The position numbers and the translations under genes were made by a program. From HK1 sp965202875 (GTDB taxonomy: Bacteria; Pseudomonadota; Gammaproteobacteria; HK1): a stretch of 64,000 nucleotides of DNA. Below, one piece after another: positions 33,422 to 42,610 of the stretch. Position 1 is the stretch's first letter. Each line of letters begins with the position of its first letter. The stretch is taken from contig OZ241870.1 of assembly GCA_965202875.1 (NCBI GenBank), forward strand, positions 3,658,001 through 3,722,000. The letters run 5' to 3'. Below the pieces are notes generated by a model. That model had not been told where the DNA came from, did not search any database, and saw nothing but the letters and a program-made list of their open reading frames with translations.

Positions 33422-34792
33422 TCACGTTCCTCCGGCGCAACCCCCCGCCTGGAGCCACGCCCGCACCCGCCGCTCGATCTCCGTGCGGCGCGCGGTGCGC
33501 TCGACGTCCATGGTTTCGTGGACGATGCGCCCGACCTCCCGGCCCATGAGCCGTTGCAGCTCGACGTCGTCGCGGTTCGAGGCCGGCGCGCGCACGATGA
33601 CGTCCCCGGCCATGGTCGGCACCTCGCGGCCCGGCCGCGGGCGGAGCCGCGGCGGCTCGCGGCCGGCGGCGAGGTCGCGGATCGCCTGGCGCAGCATGCG
33701 CCGGTACAGGGCCACCCCCTTGTCGGTGGTCCCGAGCCGCTCGTCGGCGTGCACCGTGACCGGCCCCTGGGAGACCTGCGCCTCGTAGTCGCCGGGCATC
33801 GCCCGGCCTTCCTCGTATGACCGCTCGGTGCCGGTCTGTCCGACGAAGTCCACCCTGTTCAGCCCCACCTTCGAGCGGTCGCCCTTGCCGTCGAGGTCGA
33901 GCTCGGCGCCGAAGTGGCGCCAGGCGATGATCCGGCAACGGATGTCGTCCACCGGCACCGTCCACTTGGTGATGCCCACGCCGGGGAAGAACTTCTCCCG
34001 GTCCGGGTTCTGGAAGATGTCCGGCGGCTGGGCGACGGCCGGAAGCAGGACCTCGGCGGTGCGTACCCAGAGGAAGTCCTCCCAGCGGCGCACGTTGGTG
34101 AGGTAGATCCCGGTGCGGTCCTCGAACGGATGCCACTCCACCACCGGCATGGCGCCCCAGGCGGGGTTGAAGTGCGCGCGGGTCACCCGCGTGTGCAGGA
34201 ACACGCTGTGGAAGGGGTCCATCGGATTCTCGGCCACCTGAAGCCAGTTGCACGGGTAGTCGATGGCATAGGGCACGAGCTCGACCCCGGGGAGCGAGAG
34301 GGTGTCGAGCATGGGGAATTCTGGCCGGAGCTCCGGGGGGCCGAGGTAGGCGAAGACGAGGCCGGCGAGCTCCCGGACGGGGTAGGCGCCGTGGCAGAGC
34401 TTGCGCGGGATGGGGCTGTCCGACGGCTCGCCGGGCGCCTCCAGGATGGCGCCGTCCACGTCGAACAGCCAGCCGTGGTAGCAGCACCGGATGCCGCGCT
34501 CGGAGACGATCCCGTACTCCAGCGACGCCCGGCGGTGGCTGCAATGCTTGTGCAGCAGGCCGAGCCGCCCGGAGAGATCCCGGAACAGCACCAGCTCCTC
34601 GCCGAGCACCCCGACGAGGGCCGGGCGCTCCCCGACCTCCCCGCTCATCGCCACCGGCATCCAGAACCGTCGGAAGTATTCGCCGCAAGGAGTACGCGGG
34701 CCGGTGCGGGTCAGCTCCGGGTCTGGGCGCGCGTCCGAGACGCGGCGATAGCCGTTGTAGCGCCGGGCGAGCTGCCCGGGGGTCGTAGTCAT
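33422..34792 (-). CDS. Rieske non-heme iron oxygenase, alpha subunit (phthalate-dioxygenase-like)
   Basis: Terminal oxygenase that activates O2 to hydroxylate or demethylate aromatic or heterocyclic substrates, fed electrons by a reductase not seen here. The 456-residue protein has the Rieske 2Fe-2S ligands C84/H86 (HCSH) and C104/H106 (CYHG) and the mononuclear iron site ENPMDPFHSVFLH (D192, H195, H200). Single-subunit architecture resembles phthalate 4,5-dioxygenase. The ATG at 34792 begins MTTTPGQLARRYNG, typical for the family. It is divergent from a hydantoin-racemase-like gene, suggesting catabolism of a nitrogen-containing ring; the substrate is unknown. Confidence 0.88.
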   Translation of the reverse strand: MTTTPGQLARRYNGYRRVSDARPDPELTRTGPRTPCGEYFRRFWMPVAMSGEVGERPALVGVLGEELVLFRDLSGRLGLLHKHCSHRRASLEYGIVSERGIRCCYHGWLFDVDGAILEAPGEPSDSPIPRKLCHGAYPVRELAGLVFAYLGPPELRPEFPMLDTLSLPGVELVPYAIDYPCNWLQVAENPMDPFHSVFLHTRVTRAHFNPAWGAMPVVEWHPFEDRTGIYLTNVRRWEDFLWVRTAEVLLPAVAQPPDIFQNPDREKFFPGVGITKWTVPVDDIRCRIIAWRHFGAELDLDGKGDRSKVGLNRVDFVGQTGTERSYEEGRAMPGDYEAQVSQGPVTVHADERLGTTDKGVALYRRMLRQAIRDLAAGREPPRLRPRPGREVPTMAGDVIVRAPASNRDDVELQRLMGREVGRIVHETMDVERTARRTEIERRVRAWLQAGGCAGGT

Positions 34793-35043
34793 GTCGATCG
34801 CCGTCGTCGTTGCGCTGCGATGCCTTGTCGGGACGACACTTTTTGCAGTCCCTGCCATTTTGTCACCAACGTCCGACCCCACGCGGCTCCGAGACCGGAA
34901 AAGGATCGGCGTCCCTGACGGTCGTGTGATGAGGACGGCGTGGCGCCGGCCGGGGTCACGCCGGCTCCCGCGCGGCGGGCGGGTGATGAATAATCACGGC
35001 CGGACACCCGGGCAAGCCAGGAGCGGAACCGGAGCGGGCAGCC

Positions 35044-35706
35044 ATGCGCATCGTCGTCCTCAACCCCAATTCGACCGAGTCGGTGACCGAGGGGATCGAC
35101 GCCGCCCTCGAACCCCTGCGATTCGGCGGTGGCCCGGTTGTCGAATGCGCGACCCTGACCGAGGGACCGCCGGGGATCGAGAGCGATGACCATGTGCGGG
35201 CCGTCGCGGCGCCGGTCGCCCGCTTCGTCGCGGCGAGGGAAGCCGACGCCGGTGCATTCGTCATCGCCTGCTTCAGCGATCCGGGGCTCGCCGAGGCCCG
35301 GGGCGCGACTTGGCGTCCGGTGCTCGGCATGGCGGCCTGCGGCGTGCTGACGGCGACCGCGCTCGGCGACCGCTTCGGCGTCATCTCGATCCTCGATCAG
35401 GCGATCCCCAGGCATCTGCGCTACTACGACGCGCTCGGCGTCGGCACGCGGCTCGCCGGCGACCGCGCGGTGGGGATCGGGGTCACCGGCCTTGCCGACG
35501 AAACCGGAACCCTTGACCGGCTGACGGCCACGGGGAAAGCGCTGTGCGACGAGGACGGAGCCGACGTCCTGGTACTCGGCTGCGCGGGAATGGCGCGCTA
35601 CCGCGAACGGCTGGAGGATTCGCTCGCGGTGCCGGTCGTCGATCCGGTACAGGCGGCGGTCGGCATGGCGATCTCGGTGCTCGCGCGGCGCGCTCCCGTC
35701 GCCTGA
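35044..35706 (+). CDS. Hydantoin-racemase-like Asp/Glu racemase family protein
   Basis: Cofactor-independent racemase of the Asp/Glu/hydantoin family, which uses two cysteines as acid and base. The 220-residue protein shows VLNPNST near the start, ACFSDPGL with the first Cys, GCAGM with the second Cys, and the C-terminal PVVDPVQAAVGMA. Length fits hydantoin racemases (about 230-250) and arylmalonate decarboxylase relatives. It is convergent with the dihydropyrimidinase gene 79 nt away and divergent from the Rieske gene. Pairing with a hydantoinase supports racemisation of 5-substituted hydantoins, by inference. Confidence 0.82.
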   Translation: MRIVVLNPNSTESVTEGIDAALEPLRFGGGPVVECATLTEGPPGIESDDHVRAVAAPVARFVAAREADAGAFVIACFSDPGLAEARGATWRPVLGMAACGVLTATALGDRFGVISILDQAIPRHLRYYDALGVGTRLAGDRAVGIGVTGLADETGTLDRLTATGKALCDEDGADVLVLGCAGMARYRERLEDSLAVPVVDPVQAAVGMAISVLARRAPVA

Positions 35707-35785
35707 ACACGCACTCGGTCCCGCAACGGGTGGTCGTTCGGCTCCGGAGCCGGGACGAAGCGGGCGAACGTGCACCGCCCCCGTT

Positions 35786-37246
35786 TCATATCGCCGCGCC
35801 GAAGTTTGTCGCCGGATCCATCTCCGGCACCCGGAGCCCGAGCGGGCGGGCGGCTTCCGGTCGCCGGCAGCGCAGGAACTCCCCACTGCCCCGCGCGACG
35901 TGGAGTGCGCCGCCGTCGACGACCCGGCGCCCGCGGGAGAGCACGGTCACCGGCCAGCCCTGGATGCGCCGTCCTTCGTAAGGGGTGTACCCGACGTTGT
36001 CGTGCAGGGCGTCCCACGTCACCTCGACCTCGCGCTCGGGGTCCCAGATCGCCAGGTCCGCGTCGGAGCCGATCGCGATCGTGCCTTTGCGCGGATACAG
36101 CCCGTAGAGCCGCGCCGCGTTGGTCGAGGCCAGGGCCACGAAGCGGTTGAGATCCATCCGGCCGCCACCGACACCCTCGCTGAACAGCAGCGGCAGGCGC
36201 AGCTCGATACCCGGCACCCCGTTGGCGATCGTCTTGAACGGGGCATCGGGGCCGCCCGCGAGCTTGCCGGTCTCGTCGAAGCGGTACGGCGCGTGGTCGG
36301 AGGAGAACACCTGGAAGGTGCCGTTCGCGAGCCCGCGCCACACGTGCTCCTGGTTGGCGGCGTCGCGCGGGGGCGGGCTGCAGCAGAACTTCGCGCCTTC
36401 CATACCGTCGCGGTCGAGGTCCGCGGCGGTCAGGAACAGATACTGGGGGCAGGTCTCCCCGTAGATCCGAAGCCCCAGATCCTGCGCGCGGCGGATGGCG
36501 TCGACCGCCTCGGCCGCGGAGACGTGCACGATGAGCATCGGGACGTCGACGAGCCTCGCGAGATCGATGGCCCGGCCCGTCGCTTCGCCCTCCGCGACCC
36601 GCGCGTGGCTGACCGCGTGGTACTTCGGCGCCCGGTATCCGCCGTCGAGGAGCCGGTCGGAGAGCCATCGGATCACGTCGTGGTTCTCGGCGTGCACCAT
36701 GGTCATCGCGCCCTCGCGACGGGCGAGCGAGAGCACGTCGAGCATCTGGTAGTCATCGAGCTTCAGCAGGTCGTAGGTCATGTACACCTTGAACGAGGTG
36801 TAGCCGTCCTCGATCAGGGCGGGCAGCTCCTGGCCGAGCACGTGGGCGGTGGGGTCGGAGATGATGAGGTGGAAGGCGTAGTCGACGACCGACTTGGGAT
36901 CGGCGCAGCCGTGGTACGCCTCGACCACTTCGCGCAACGACTGCCCGCGGTGCTGCGCGGCGAAGGGGATGATGGTGGTGGTGCCGCCGAACGCGGCGGA
37001 GACCGAGCCGGAATAGAAGTCGTCCGCGCAGAGGAGCCCGCTCGCCGACCACTGCTCGACGTGGCAATGGCTGTCGATCCCGCCGGGCAGCACGAGACGG
37101 CCCGTGGCGTCGATCTCGTCCCGGCCTTCGTCCAGGCCCTGGGCGAGGGCGGCGATCCTGCCGTCCCGGATCCCGACGTCGGCGGGGAAGGTGTCGGCGG
37201 CGGTCGCGACGGTGCCGCCGCGGACGACGAGGTCGAATCGGTCCAT
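35786..37246 (-). CDS. Dihydropyrimidinase / D-hydantoinase
   Basis: Binuclear zinc amidohydrolase opening dihydropyrimidine or hydantoin rings to N-carbamoyl amino acids. The 486-residue protein has the metal-binding HCH at residues 60-62 (GGIDSHCHVEQ), the carbamylated-Lys segment YTSFKVYMTY, VHAENHD, IVHVSAAEA, the substrate segment ETCPQYL and the catalytic Asp in FSSDHAPY. Length is typical (460-490). The ATG is at 37246 after CGGGAGGCGAG. No N-carbamoylase or beta-ureidopropionase is adjacent. It probably acts with the racemase and perhaps the Rieske oxygenase. Confidence 0.9.
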   Translation of the reverse strand: MDRFDLVVRGGTVATAADTFPADVGIRDGRIAALAQGLDEGRDEIDATGRLVLPGGIDSHCHVEQWSASGLLCADDFYSGSVSAAFGGTTTIIPFAAQHRGQSLREVVEAYHGCADPKSVVDYAFHLIISDPTAHVLGQELPALIEDGYTSFKVYMTYDLLKLDDYQMLDVLSLARREGAMTMVHAENHDVIRWLSDRLLDGGYRAPKYHAVSHARVAEGEATGRAIDLARLVDVPMLIVHVSAAEAVDAIRRAQDLGLRIYGETCPQYLFLTAADLDRDGMEGAKFCCSPPPRDAANQEHVWRGLANGTFQVFSSDHAPYRFDETGKLAGGPDAPFKTIANGVPGIELRLPLLFSEGVGGGRMDLNRFVALASTNAARLYGLYPRKGTIAIGSDADLAIWDPEREVEVTWDALHDNVGYTPYEGRRIQGWPVTVLSRGRRVVDGGALHVARGSGEFLRCRRPEAARPLGLRVPEMDPATNFGAAI

Positions 37247-37469
37247 CTCGCCTCCCGGAGCCGGACGCGAACGGGGGGCGCGGCCGGACGGAGTATTGTA
37301 CGGGTCGGGGTGGATGATACGCCCGCGGTCGGCAAGGAAGGGAACGACGTCGGGATGAGGAACCGAGGAATCAAAGTCGCTCCATCGGGCCGCCAGGTCC
37401 CGTCCCTCGACGGCGACCGGCGGATGGCAGACGCTTCTTGACGATCTCCGGAGGGAGGCCGCCTACCCC

Positions 37470-38303
37470 ATGTGCCTGATCTACGTCGCGTGGCGGCGCC
37501 ATCCGCGCTATCGCCTCGCAGTCGCCGCAAACCGCGACGAATACCACGCGCGCCGCACCGCACCCGCGCACTGGTGGGAGGACGCGCCCGGTGTGCTCGC
37601 GGGCCGGGACCTCGAAGCGGGCGGGACGTGGATGGGGATCGCCCGCGGCGGCCGGTTCGCGGCGGTCACCAACCATCGGGACCCCGCGGATCGTCGAGTA
37701 GCGGGCGCTCCTTCGCGCGGCGCGCTCGTCGGCGCGTTTCTCACCGGTGGCGAATCGGCGCCGGCCTGTCTTGAGCGCGTCGCGGAAGAAGGGCACCGGT
37801 ACAACGGGTTCAGCCTCTTCGCGATGGACGGTGAGACGCTGGCGTTCACGTCCAACCGCGCCCGTGGCGTCATGCGGCTCAAGCCCGGGATCTACGGGCT
37901 GAGCAACCATCTGCTGGACACCCCCTGGCCCAAGGTGACGTCCGGGAAGGCGGAGCTGGAAGGACTCGTCGCCGGACCCGATGTTCGTGTCCCGGATCTG
38001 CTCGCCCTCCTCGCGTCGCGCGAGTCTTCGCCCGCGGAGGCGCTCCGCGCCGACACCGAAGGCGACTCCGGGCGCATGCGGTGGCGTTCGTCGCGGTTCA
38101 TCCTCGGCGACGCTTACGGAACGCGGGCGTCGACGGTGGTTCTGCTCGCCGCGGACGGCGCCGGTGTGTTCGTCGAGCGGAGCTTCGACGCGCGTGGGAC
38201 GGCTACCGCAGACGCGGTGTTCGATCTCGGTGAAGGCGCCGCCGCTCGCGCCGTCTCGCACGAAACCGGGCGAGGCAGTAGACTCGACCGGGCGTTGCGC
38301 TGA
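37470..38303 (+). CDS. NRDE (TANGO2) family protein
   Basis: Protein of the NRDE/TANGO2 family, widespread and with an N-terminal-nucleophile-like start; bacterial members have been linked to heme handling, though function is not settled. The 277-residue protein begins MCLIYVAW, with Cys2 as possible nucleophile after Met removal, followed by VAANRDEYHAR, the motif that names the family, then GTWMGIARGGRFAAVTNHR and GLSNHLLDTPWPKV. Length is typical (250-280). The ATG at 37470 follows GGAGGGAGG. It is followed by HIT and HAD genes on the same strand. Confidence 0.88.
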   Translation: MCLIYVAWRRHPRYRLAVAANRDEYHARRTAPAHWWEDAPGVLAGRDLEAGGTWMGIARGGRFAAVTNHRDPADRRVAGAPSRGALVGAFLTGGESAPACLERVAEEGHRYNGFSLFAMDGETLAFTSNRARGVMRLKPGIYGLSNHLLDTPWPKVTSGKAELEGLVAGPDVRVPDLLALLASRESSPAEALRADTEGDSGRMRWRSSRFILGDAYGTRASTVVLLAADGAGVFVERSFDARGTATADAVFDLGEGAAARAVSHETGRGSRLDRALR

Positions 38304-38364
38304 TCGTGGCGCCGAGCCGGTACGCTCTCCCGGGCCGGCCGCCCCCATCCAGAGGAGGCGCACG

Positions 38365-38784
38365 ATGAGCCGTGATCCGGAGTGCATCTTCTGCAAGATC
38401 CTGACGGGCGAGGTTCCCTCGTTCATGCTGTGCGAAGACGACGCGACGTTCGCGTTCATGGACGTCAACCCGGCGAACGAGGGCCACGCGCTGGTCATCC
38501 CGAAGGAGCACGCAAGCGACGTCTACACGGTGTCCGACGCGGCGCTCGCCCGCACCGTGGTGACCGCGAAGAAGGTGGCCGGCGCGCTCGCACGGACGCT
38601 GAACCCGGACGGGCTCAACCTCGTGCAGTGCAACGGTCCGGCCGCGGCGCAGTCGGTGATGCACTTCCACGTGCACGTGCTGCCCCGCGTCGACGGGGAT
38701 CGGCTGAAGATGAACTGGGGATTGAAGCTCGGCGACATCAAGGCCATCGGCAGGCTCGCCGAGCGCATCCGGGAGCAGATGTGA
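38365..38784 (+). CDS. HIT-family nucleotide-binding hydrolase
   Basis: Histidine-triad protein that hydrolyses nucleotide phosphoramidates or dinucleoside polyphosphates. The 139-residue protein has CIFCKILTGEVPSFML, NEGHALVIPKEHA, NLVQCNGPAAAQSVMHFHVHVLPR (the triad is HFHVHV) and a C-terminal helix. A start at 38365 was chosen because GAGGAGG precedes it; the reading frame is open far upstream but in another gene. Length fits Hint/HinT-like proteins. It is 16 nt before the HAD gene and likely cotranscribed. Confidence 0.92.
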   Translation: MSRDPECIFCKILTGEVPSFMLCEDDATFAFMDVNPANEGHALVIPKEHASDVYTVSDAALARTVVTAKKVAGALARTLNPDGLNLVQCNGPAAAQSVMHFHVHVLPRVDGDRLKMNWGLKLGDIKAIGRLAERIREQM

Positions 38785-38799
38785 GAAGGTGTGGCGGCC

Positions 38800-39480
38800 A
38801 TGGCGAAGTTCATCGGAATCAAGGCATGCGTCTTCGACGCGTACGGCACGCTGTTCGACGTGCATTCGGCGGTCGGGAAGCACCGGGCCAGGCTCGGCGA
38901 CAAGGCGGACGCGGTGTCGGGGACCTGGCGCACCAAGCAGCTCGAGTACACGTGGCAGCGCACCATCCTCGACCGCTACGTCGATTTCTGGCGGGTGACG
39001 GCGGACGGTCTCGACTTCGCGCTCGACGCCCACGGGGTCCCCCACGCGGCGTTGCGCGACGATCTGCTCAACGCCTACCTGAGCCTCGACTGCTACCCCG
39101 AGGCGCCGGGGGTGCTGAGCACCCTGAAGGAGGCCGGCCTCCGGAACGCAATCCTCTCGAACGGCTCGCCGATGATGCTGGAAGCGGCGGTGGAGAGCGC
39201 CGGACTCGGCGGCGTGCTGGATGAAGTGATCTCCGTCGACGAGCTGGGGATGTACAAGCCCTCCCTGGGGGTGTACCGGCTTGCCATCGACGCGCTCGGC
39301 GTCGGCCGCCGGCAGGTGAGCTTCCAGTCATCGAACGCGTGGGACGCGGCGGCGGCGGCGACGTTCGGGTTCCGTGTCGCATGGTGCAACCGTTTCGGCC
39401 AGGCGCGCGAGCGTCTGCCCGACGCGCCGGACGTGGAGATCCGGACCCTCGACGCGCTGCCGGCCATCGTGCTGCCCTAG
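38800..39480 (+). CDS. Haloacid dehalogenase, type II (complete)
   Basis: HAD-superfamily hydrolase of 226 residues. It shows CVFDAYGTLFDV (nucleophilic Asp), the long cap domain, ILSNGSPMML (motif II), MYKPSLGVY (Lys of motif III) and VSFQSSNAWDAAAA (motif IV with the Asn/Asp acidic site), the classical L-2-haloacid dehalogenase pattern, with CNRFGQ near the end. Length is typical (225). The ATG at 38800 is preferred over an in-frame GTG at 38791. It is paralogous to the truncated gene at 1-719. An SDR gene follows after 20 nt. Confidence 0.9.
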   Translation: MAKFIGIKACVFDAYGTLFDVHSAVGKHRARLGDKADAVSGTWRTKQLEYTWQRTILDRYVDFWRVTADGLDFALDAHGVPHAALRDDLLNAYLSLDCYPEAPGVLSTLKEAGLRNAILSNGSPMMLEAAVESAGLGGVLDEVISVDELGMYKPSLGVYRLAIDALGVGRRQVSFQSSNAWDAAAAATFGFRVAWCNRFGQARERLPDAPDVEIRTLDALPAIVLP

Positions 39481-39500
39481 TCGCGCCGGTTTTCCGCAAC

Positions 39501-40265
39501 GTGGACGTCGCAGGACACGCCGCCGTCGTCACCGGCGGTGGTTCGGGGATGGGAGCGGAGACCGCCCGCCGCCTCGCCGCGGCCGGTGCGAAGGTGGCGG
39601 CGCTGGATCTGGACGAGGGGGCGGCCGGCGCGGTCGGCGCGGAGATCGGCGGACTCGGCCTCGGCTGCGACGTCTCCGACGCCGGCGGCGTGGAACGCGC
39701 CGTCGCCCGCGCCCGCGCCGCCCACGGCTCCGCCCGCATCTGCGTGAACTGCGCCGGCATCGCGACCGCGCGGCGCATCCTCGCCCGGGACGGGCCGGCG
39801 CCGCTCGACGGCTTCCGCAGGGTCGTCGAGGTCAACCTGATCGGCACGTTCAACGTGATGCGGGTCTGCGCGGCGGGCATGGCGGGCCTCGATCCCGTGA
39901 ACGAAACCGGTGAGCGCGGGGTCATGATCGCGACCGCCTCGGTCGCCGCGTACGAAGGGCAGATCGGCCAGGCGGCCTACGCGGCCTCGAAGGCGGGCCT
40001 TGCCGGGATGACCCTGCCGCTCGCGCGGGATCTCGCAAGCCTCGGGATCCGGGTGATGACCATCGCCCCGGGCTTGATGGAGACGCCGATGCTGGCCGGG
40101 CTGCCCGACGACGTCCGCGAAAGCCTCGCCGCCTCGGCGCCGTTTCCCCGCCGCCTCGGCCGTCCGGGGGAGTTCGCGGACCTCGTCGAGCACGTCGTCG
40201 CCAACGCGATGCTCAACGGCTCCGTCATCCGGCTCGACGGTGCGATCAGAATGCCGCCGAGGTGA
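39501..40265 (+). CDS. SDR, HSD10-like 3-hydroxyacyl-CoA dehydrogenase type 2
   Basis: NAD-dependent short-chain dehydrogenase of 254 residues resembling HSD10/3-hydroxyacyl-CoA dehydrogenase type II. It has the cofactor loop GGGSGMG, the NCAGIA segment, VNLIGTFNV, catalytic YAASKAG, and the family tail APGLMETPMLAGLP...FPRRLGRPGEFADLVEHV...NGSVIRLDGAIRMPPR. A GTG at 39501 is taken as the start because the family N-terminus aligns there and the next upstream Met is inside the HAD gene. It could serve fatty-acid or branched-acid beta-oxidation together with the acyl-CoA synthetase downstream. Confidence 0.87.
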   Translation: MDVAGHAAVVTGGGSGMGAETARRLAAAGAKVAALDLDEGAAGAVGAEIGGLGLGCDVSDAGGVERAVARARAAHGSARICVNCAGIATARRILARDGPAPLDGFRRVVEVNLIGTFNVMRVCAAGMAGLDPVNETGERGVMIATASVAAYEGQIGQAAYAASKAGLAGMTLPLARDLASLGIRVMTIAPGLMETPMLAGLPDDVRESLAASAPFPRRLGRPGEFADLVEHVVANAMLNGSVIRLDGAIRMPPR

Positions 40266-40469
40266 CGCGGGCCGGCGCTCGTTGAGCAGGCGTGCACGCG
40301 GGCCGGACCATCGGCCCGCGGTGTTGCCGCCACCCCCTTCCGCGCCGTCCGGTCGTCGGGCGCACATGGCGTCCCCGAACGACCTCGATTCTCCGGTCCC
40401 GTTTTCCGAGCGTCCGGCGAGCGCCGATCGGGGAGTGTGGAATGACGCTGCGCCAGCCTGCCGCCCCGC

Positions 40470-40497
40470 TTTACTGGCGGACTTCATGCTTTATCAT
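40470..40497 (+). promoter_or_regulatory. Candidate sigma-70 promoter
   Basis: TTTACT at 40470-40475, 16-nt spacer, TATCAT at 40492-40497. Placed about 95 nt before the acyl-CoA synthetase start and the only AT-rich part of the leader. Confidence 0.4.
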
Positions 40498-40509
40498 TGG
40501 CCATGGCCC

Positions 40510-40533
40510 GGATTCGAGGGCAGTCTCGAATCC
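40510..40533 (+). promoter_or_regulatory. Perfect inverted repeat in the leader (operator or attenuator)
   Basis: GGATTCGAG (40510-40518), 6-nt spacer, CTCGAATCC (40525-40533). A 9-bp perfect dyad just downstream of the candidate promoter suits a dimeric repressor site or an mRNA hairpin controlling the transporter cluster. Confidence 0.5.
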
Positions 40534-40592
40534 GAAGCGCGCTCAGGCCTCCGGCCCTCCCGAAGTGCGCCGCCCGCGGAAAGGAGGAGCCG

Positions 40593-42578
40593 ATGGCCGA
40601 AACAGACACCGCCGGGCCGGCTCGAAGCGACCCGAACGCGCTCGACACCTTTCCGAAGATCCTCGCCCTCAACGCCCGCCGGTTCGCGGATCGGCACGCG
40701 GCGCGCGAGAAGGAGTACGGCATCTGGCAGAGCTGGACCTGGCGCGAGCTCAAGGCGGAGGTGGAGGGGCTCGCCTGCGGTCTCGCGACGCTCGGCTTCG
40801 AGCGGGGGGACAAGCTCGCGATCGTCGGGCGCAACCGTCCGCGGCTCTACGGCTCGATGTGCGCCGCACAGGCCCTCGGCGGGGTGCCGGTGCCGATGTA
40901 CCAGGATGCCGTGGCGAAGGAGCTCCGGTTCGTGGTCGATCACGCCGGCGTCCGGTTCGCGATCGCGGAGGACCAGGAGCAGGTCGACAAGCTTCTGGAG
41001 TTGAAGGAGCAATGCCCATCGCTCGAAGTCATCCTCTACGACGACCCGCGGGGGATGCGCCACTACGACCAGCCCTTCCTGCATTCGTATTCATCCGTCC
41101 AGGAGCGGGGCAAGGCATTCGCGCGGGACGACCCCGGCTACTTCGACGAGCAGATCGCGAAAGGCAGCGGCGGGGACGTCGCGATCATCCTCTACACCTC
41201 GGGCACCACCGGCAATCCGAAGGGGGTGATGCTCACCCATGACAACGTCCTCGTCACCGCGCGCAACGCGGTGGAGTTCGACGGGCTCGGGGCCGAAGAC
41301 GAAGTGCTCGCATACCTGCCGATGGCGTGGGTCGGCGACAACATCTTCTCCTTCGGGCAGAGCTACGTGAGCGGGTTCTGCGTGAACTGCCCGGAGAGCG
41401 CGGCGACGGTGATGCAGGACCTGAAGGAGATCGGTCCGACCTACTACTTCGCCCCTCCCGCGGTCTTCGAGAACCTGCTGACCACCGTGAGCATCCGCAT
41501 CGAGGACGCGAGCCGGATCAAGCGCAAGATGTACCACTACTTCATGGATCTCGCGAAGCGGGTGGGGGTCAGGATCCTGGAGGGTCGGCCGGTGTCGTTC
41601 GCGGACCGGCTCAGCTACCGGCTCGGCAGCCTGCTGGTCTACGGGCCGCTCAAGAACACCCTGGGCTTTTCGCGCATCCGCATCGCGTACACCGCCGGGG
41701 AGGCAATCGGCCCGGACATCTTCGACTTCTACCGATCGCTCGGCATCAACATCAAGCAGCTCTACGGCCAGACCGAAGCCTCGGTGTTCGTCACCATGCA
41801 GCCCGACGGCGAGGTGCGCGCCGACACCGTCGGCCGTCCCGCTCCAGGCGTGGAGCTGAGGATCGACGACGTCAGCGGGGAGGTCCTCTACCGCAGCCCC
41901 GGCGTCTTCCATGCCTATTACAGGAACGAGGAGGCGACCCGGGAGACGAAGACCGAGGACGGCTGGGTGCATACCGGCGACGCCGGGCTGCTGGACGGAG
42001 ACGGGCACCTGCGCATCATCGACCGCGCGAAGGACGTGGGGAGGCTCAACGACGGCGCGATGTTCGCGCCCAAGTACCTCGAGAACAAGCTGAAGTTCTT
42101 CCCCCACGTCGCGGAGGCGGTGACCTTCGGCCACGGACGCGACCACGTCTCCGCGTTCATCAACATCGACCTCGACGCGGTGAGCAACTGGGCCGAGCGC
42201 AACGGCATCGTGTACGCGAGCTACCAGGAGCTCGCCGCGCATCCCCGGGTCTATGCCCTGATCGGGGACTGCATCGCCCAAGTGAATGCGGATCTCGCGG
42301 GCGATCCGCAACTCTGCTCATCCCAGATCAAGCGCTTCCTCGTGCTCCACAAGGAGCTCGACGCCGACGACGGGGAGCTCACCCGGACCCGCAAGGTGCG
42401 GCGCCGGACCGTCGCCGAACGCTACGCCCCGCTCATCGACGCCCTCTACTCCGGGGCCGACACCTGTCACATCGACACCGAAGTGGTCTTCGATGACGGC
42501 CGCCGCGGCGAGATCAGCGCGGACCTGAAGATCGACGAGGCGCAGGTGTTCTCCGGCCCGATGGCGAAGGCGAGCTGA
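40593..42578 (+). CDS. Long-chain-type acyl-CoA synthetase (AMP-binding)
   Basis: Adenylates a carboxylic acid and transfers it to CoA. The 661-residue protein carries the AMP-binding motif YTSGTTGNPKG, AYLPMAWVGDN, the A5 motif YGQTEAS, the A7/A8 region VHTGDAGLLDGDG.LRIIDRAKD and a C-terminal domain typical of FadD15/ACSL-like bacterial synthetases. The ATG at 40593 follows a strong AAGGAGGAG. It heads a set of same-strand genes for a Liv-type transporter, so its substrate is probably the acid that the transporter imports; this pairing is seen in many proteobacteria but the ligand is unknown. Confidence 0.9.
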   Translation: MAETDTAGPARSDPNALDTFPKILALNARRFADRHAAREKEYGIWQSWTWRELKAEVEGLACGLATLGFERGDKLAIVGRNRPRLYGSMCAAQALGGVPVPMYQDAVAKELRFVVDHAGVRFAIAEDQEQVDKLLELKEQCPSLEVILYDDPRGMRHYDQPFLHSYSSVQERGKAFARDDPGYFDEQIAKGSGGDVAIILYTSGTTGNPKGVMLTHDNVLVTARNAVEFDGLGAEDEVLAYLPMAWVGDNIFSFGQSYVSGFCVNCPESAATVMQDLKEIGPTYYFAPPAVFENLLTTVSIRIEDASRIKRKMYHYFMDLAKRVGVRILEGRPVSFADRLSYRLGSLLVYGPLKNTLGFSRIRIAYTAGEAIGPDIFDFYRSLGINIKQLYGQTEASVFVTMQPDGEVRADTVGRPAPGVELRIDDVSGEVLYRSPGVFHAYYRNEEATRETKTEDGWVHTGDAGLLDGDGHLRIIDRAKDVGRLNDGAMFAPKYLENKLKFFPHVAEAVTFGHGRDHVSAFINIDLDAVSNWAERNGIVYASYQELAAHPRVYALIGDCIAQVNADLAGDPQLCSSQIKRFLVLHKELDADDGELTRTRKVRRRTVAERYAPLIDALYSGADTCHIDTEVVFDDGRRGEISADLKIDEAQVFSGPMAKAS

Positions 42579-42610
42579 TGCCGGCCGCTCACGGATCCGC
42601 GGCCCCCGCT

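Larger units (their letters stand above)
40266..40592 (+). other. Leader region of the acyl-CoA synthetase / Liv cluster
   Basis: 327 nt without a gene. It contains a candidate promoter (40470-40497) and a perfect hairpin (40510-40533), annotated separately, and ends with an AAGGAGGAG ribosome site at 40581-40589. Confidence 0.6.
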
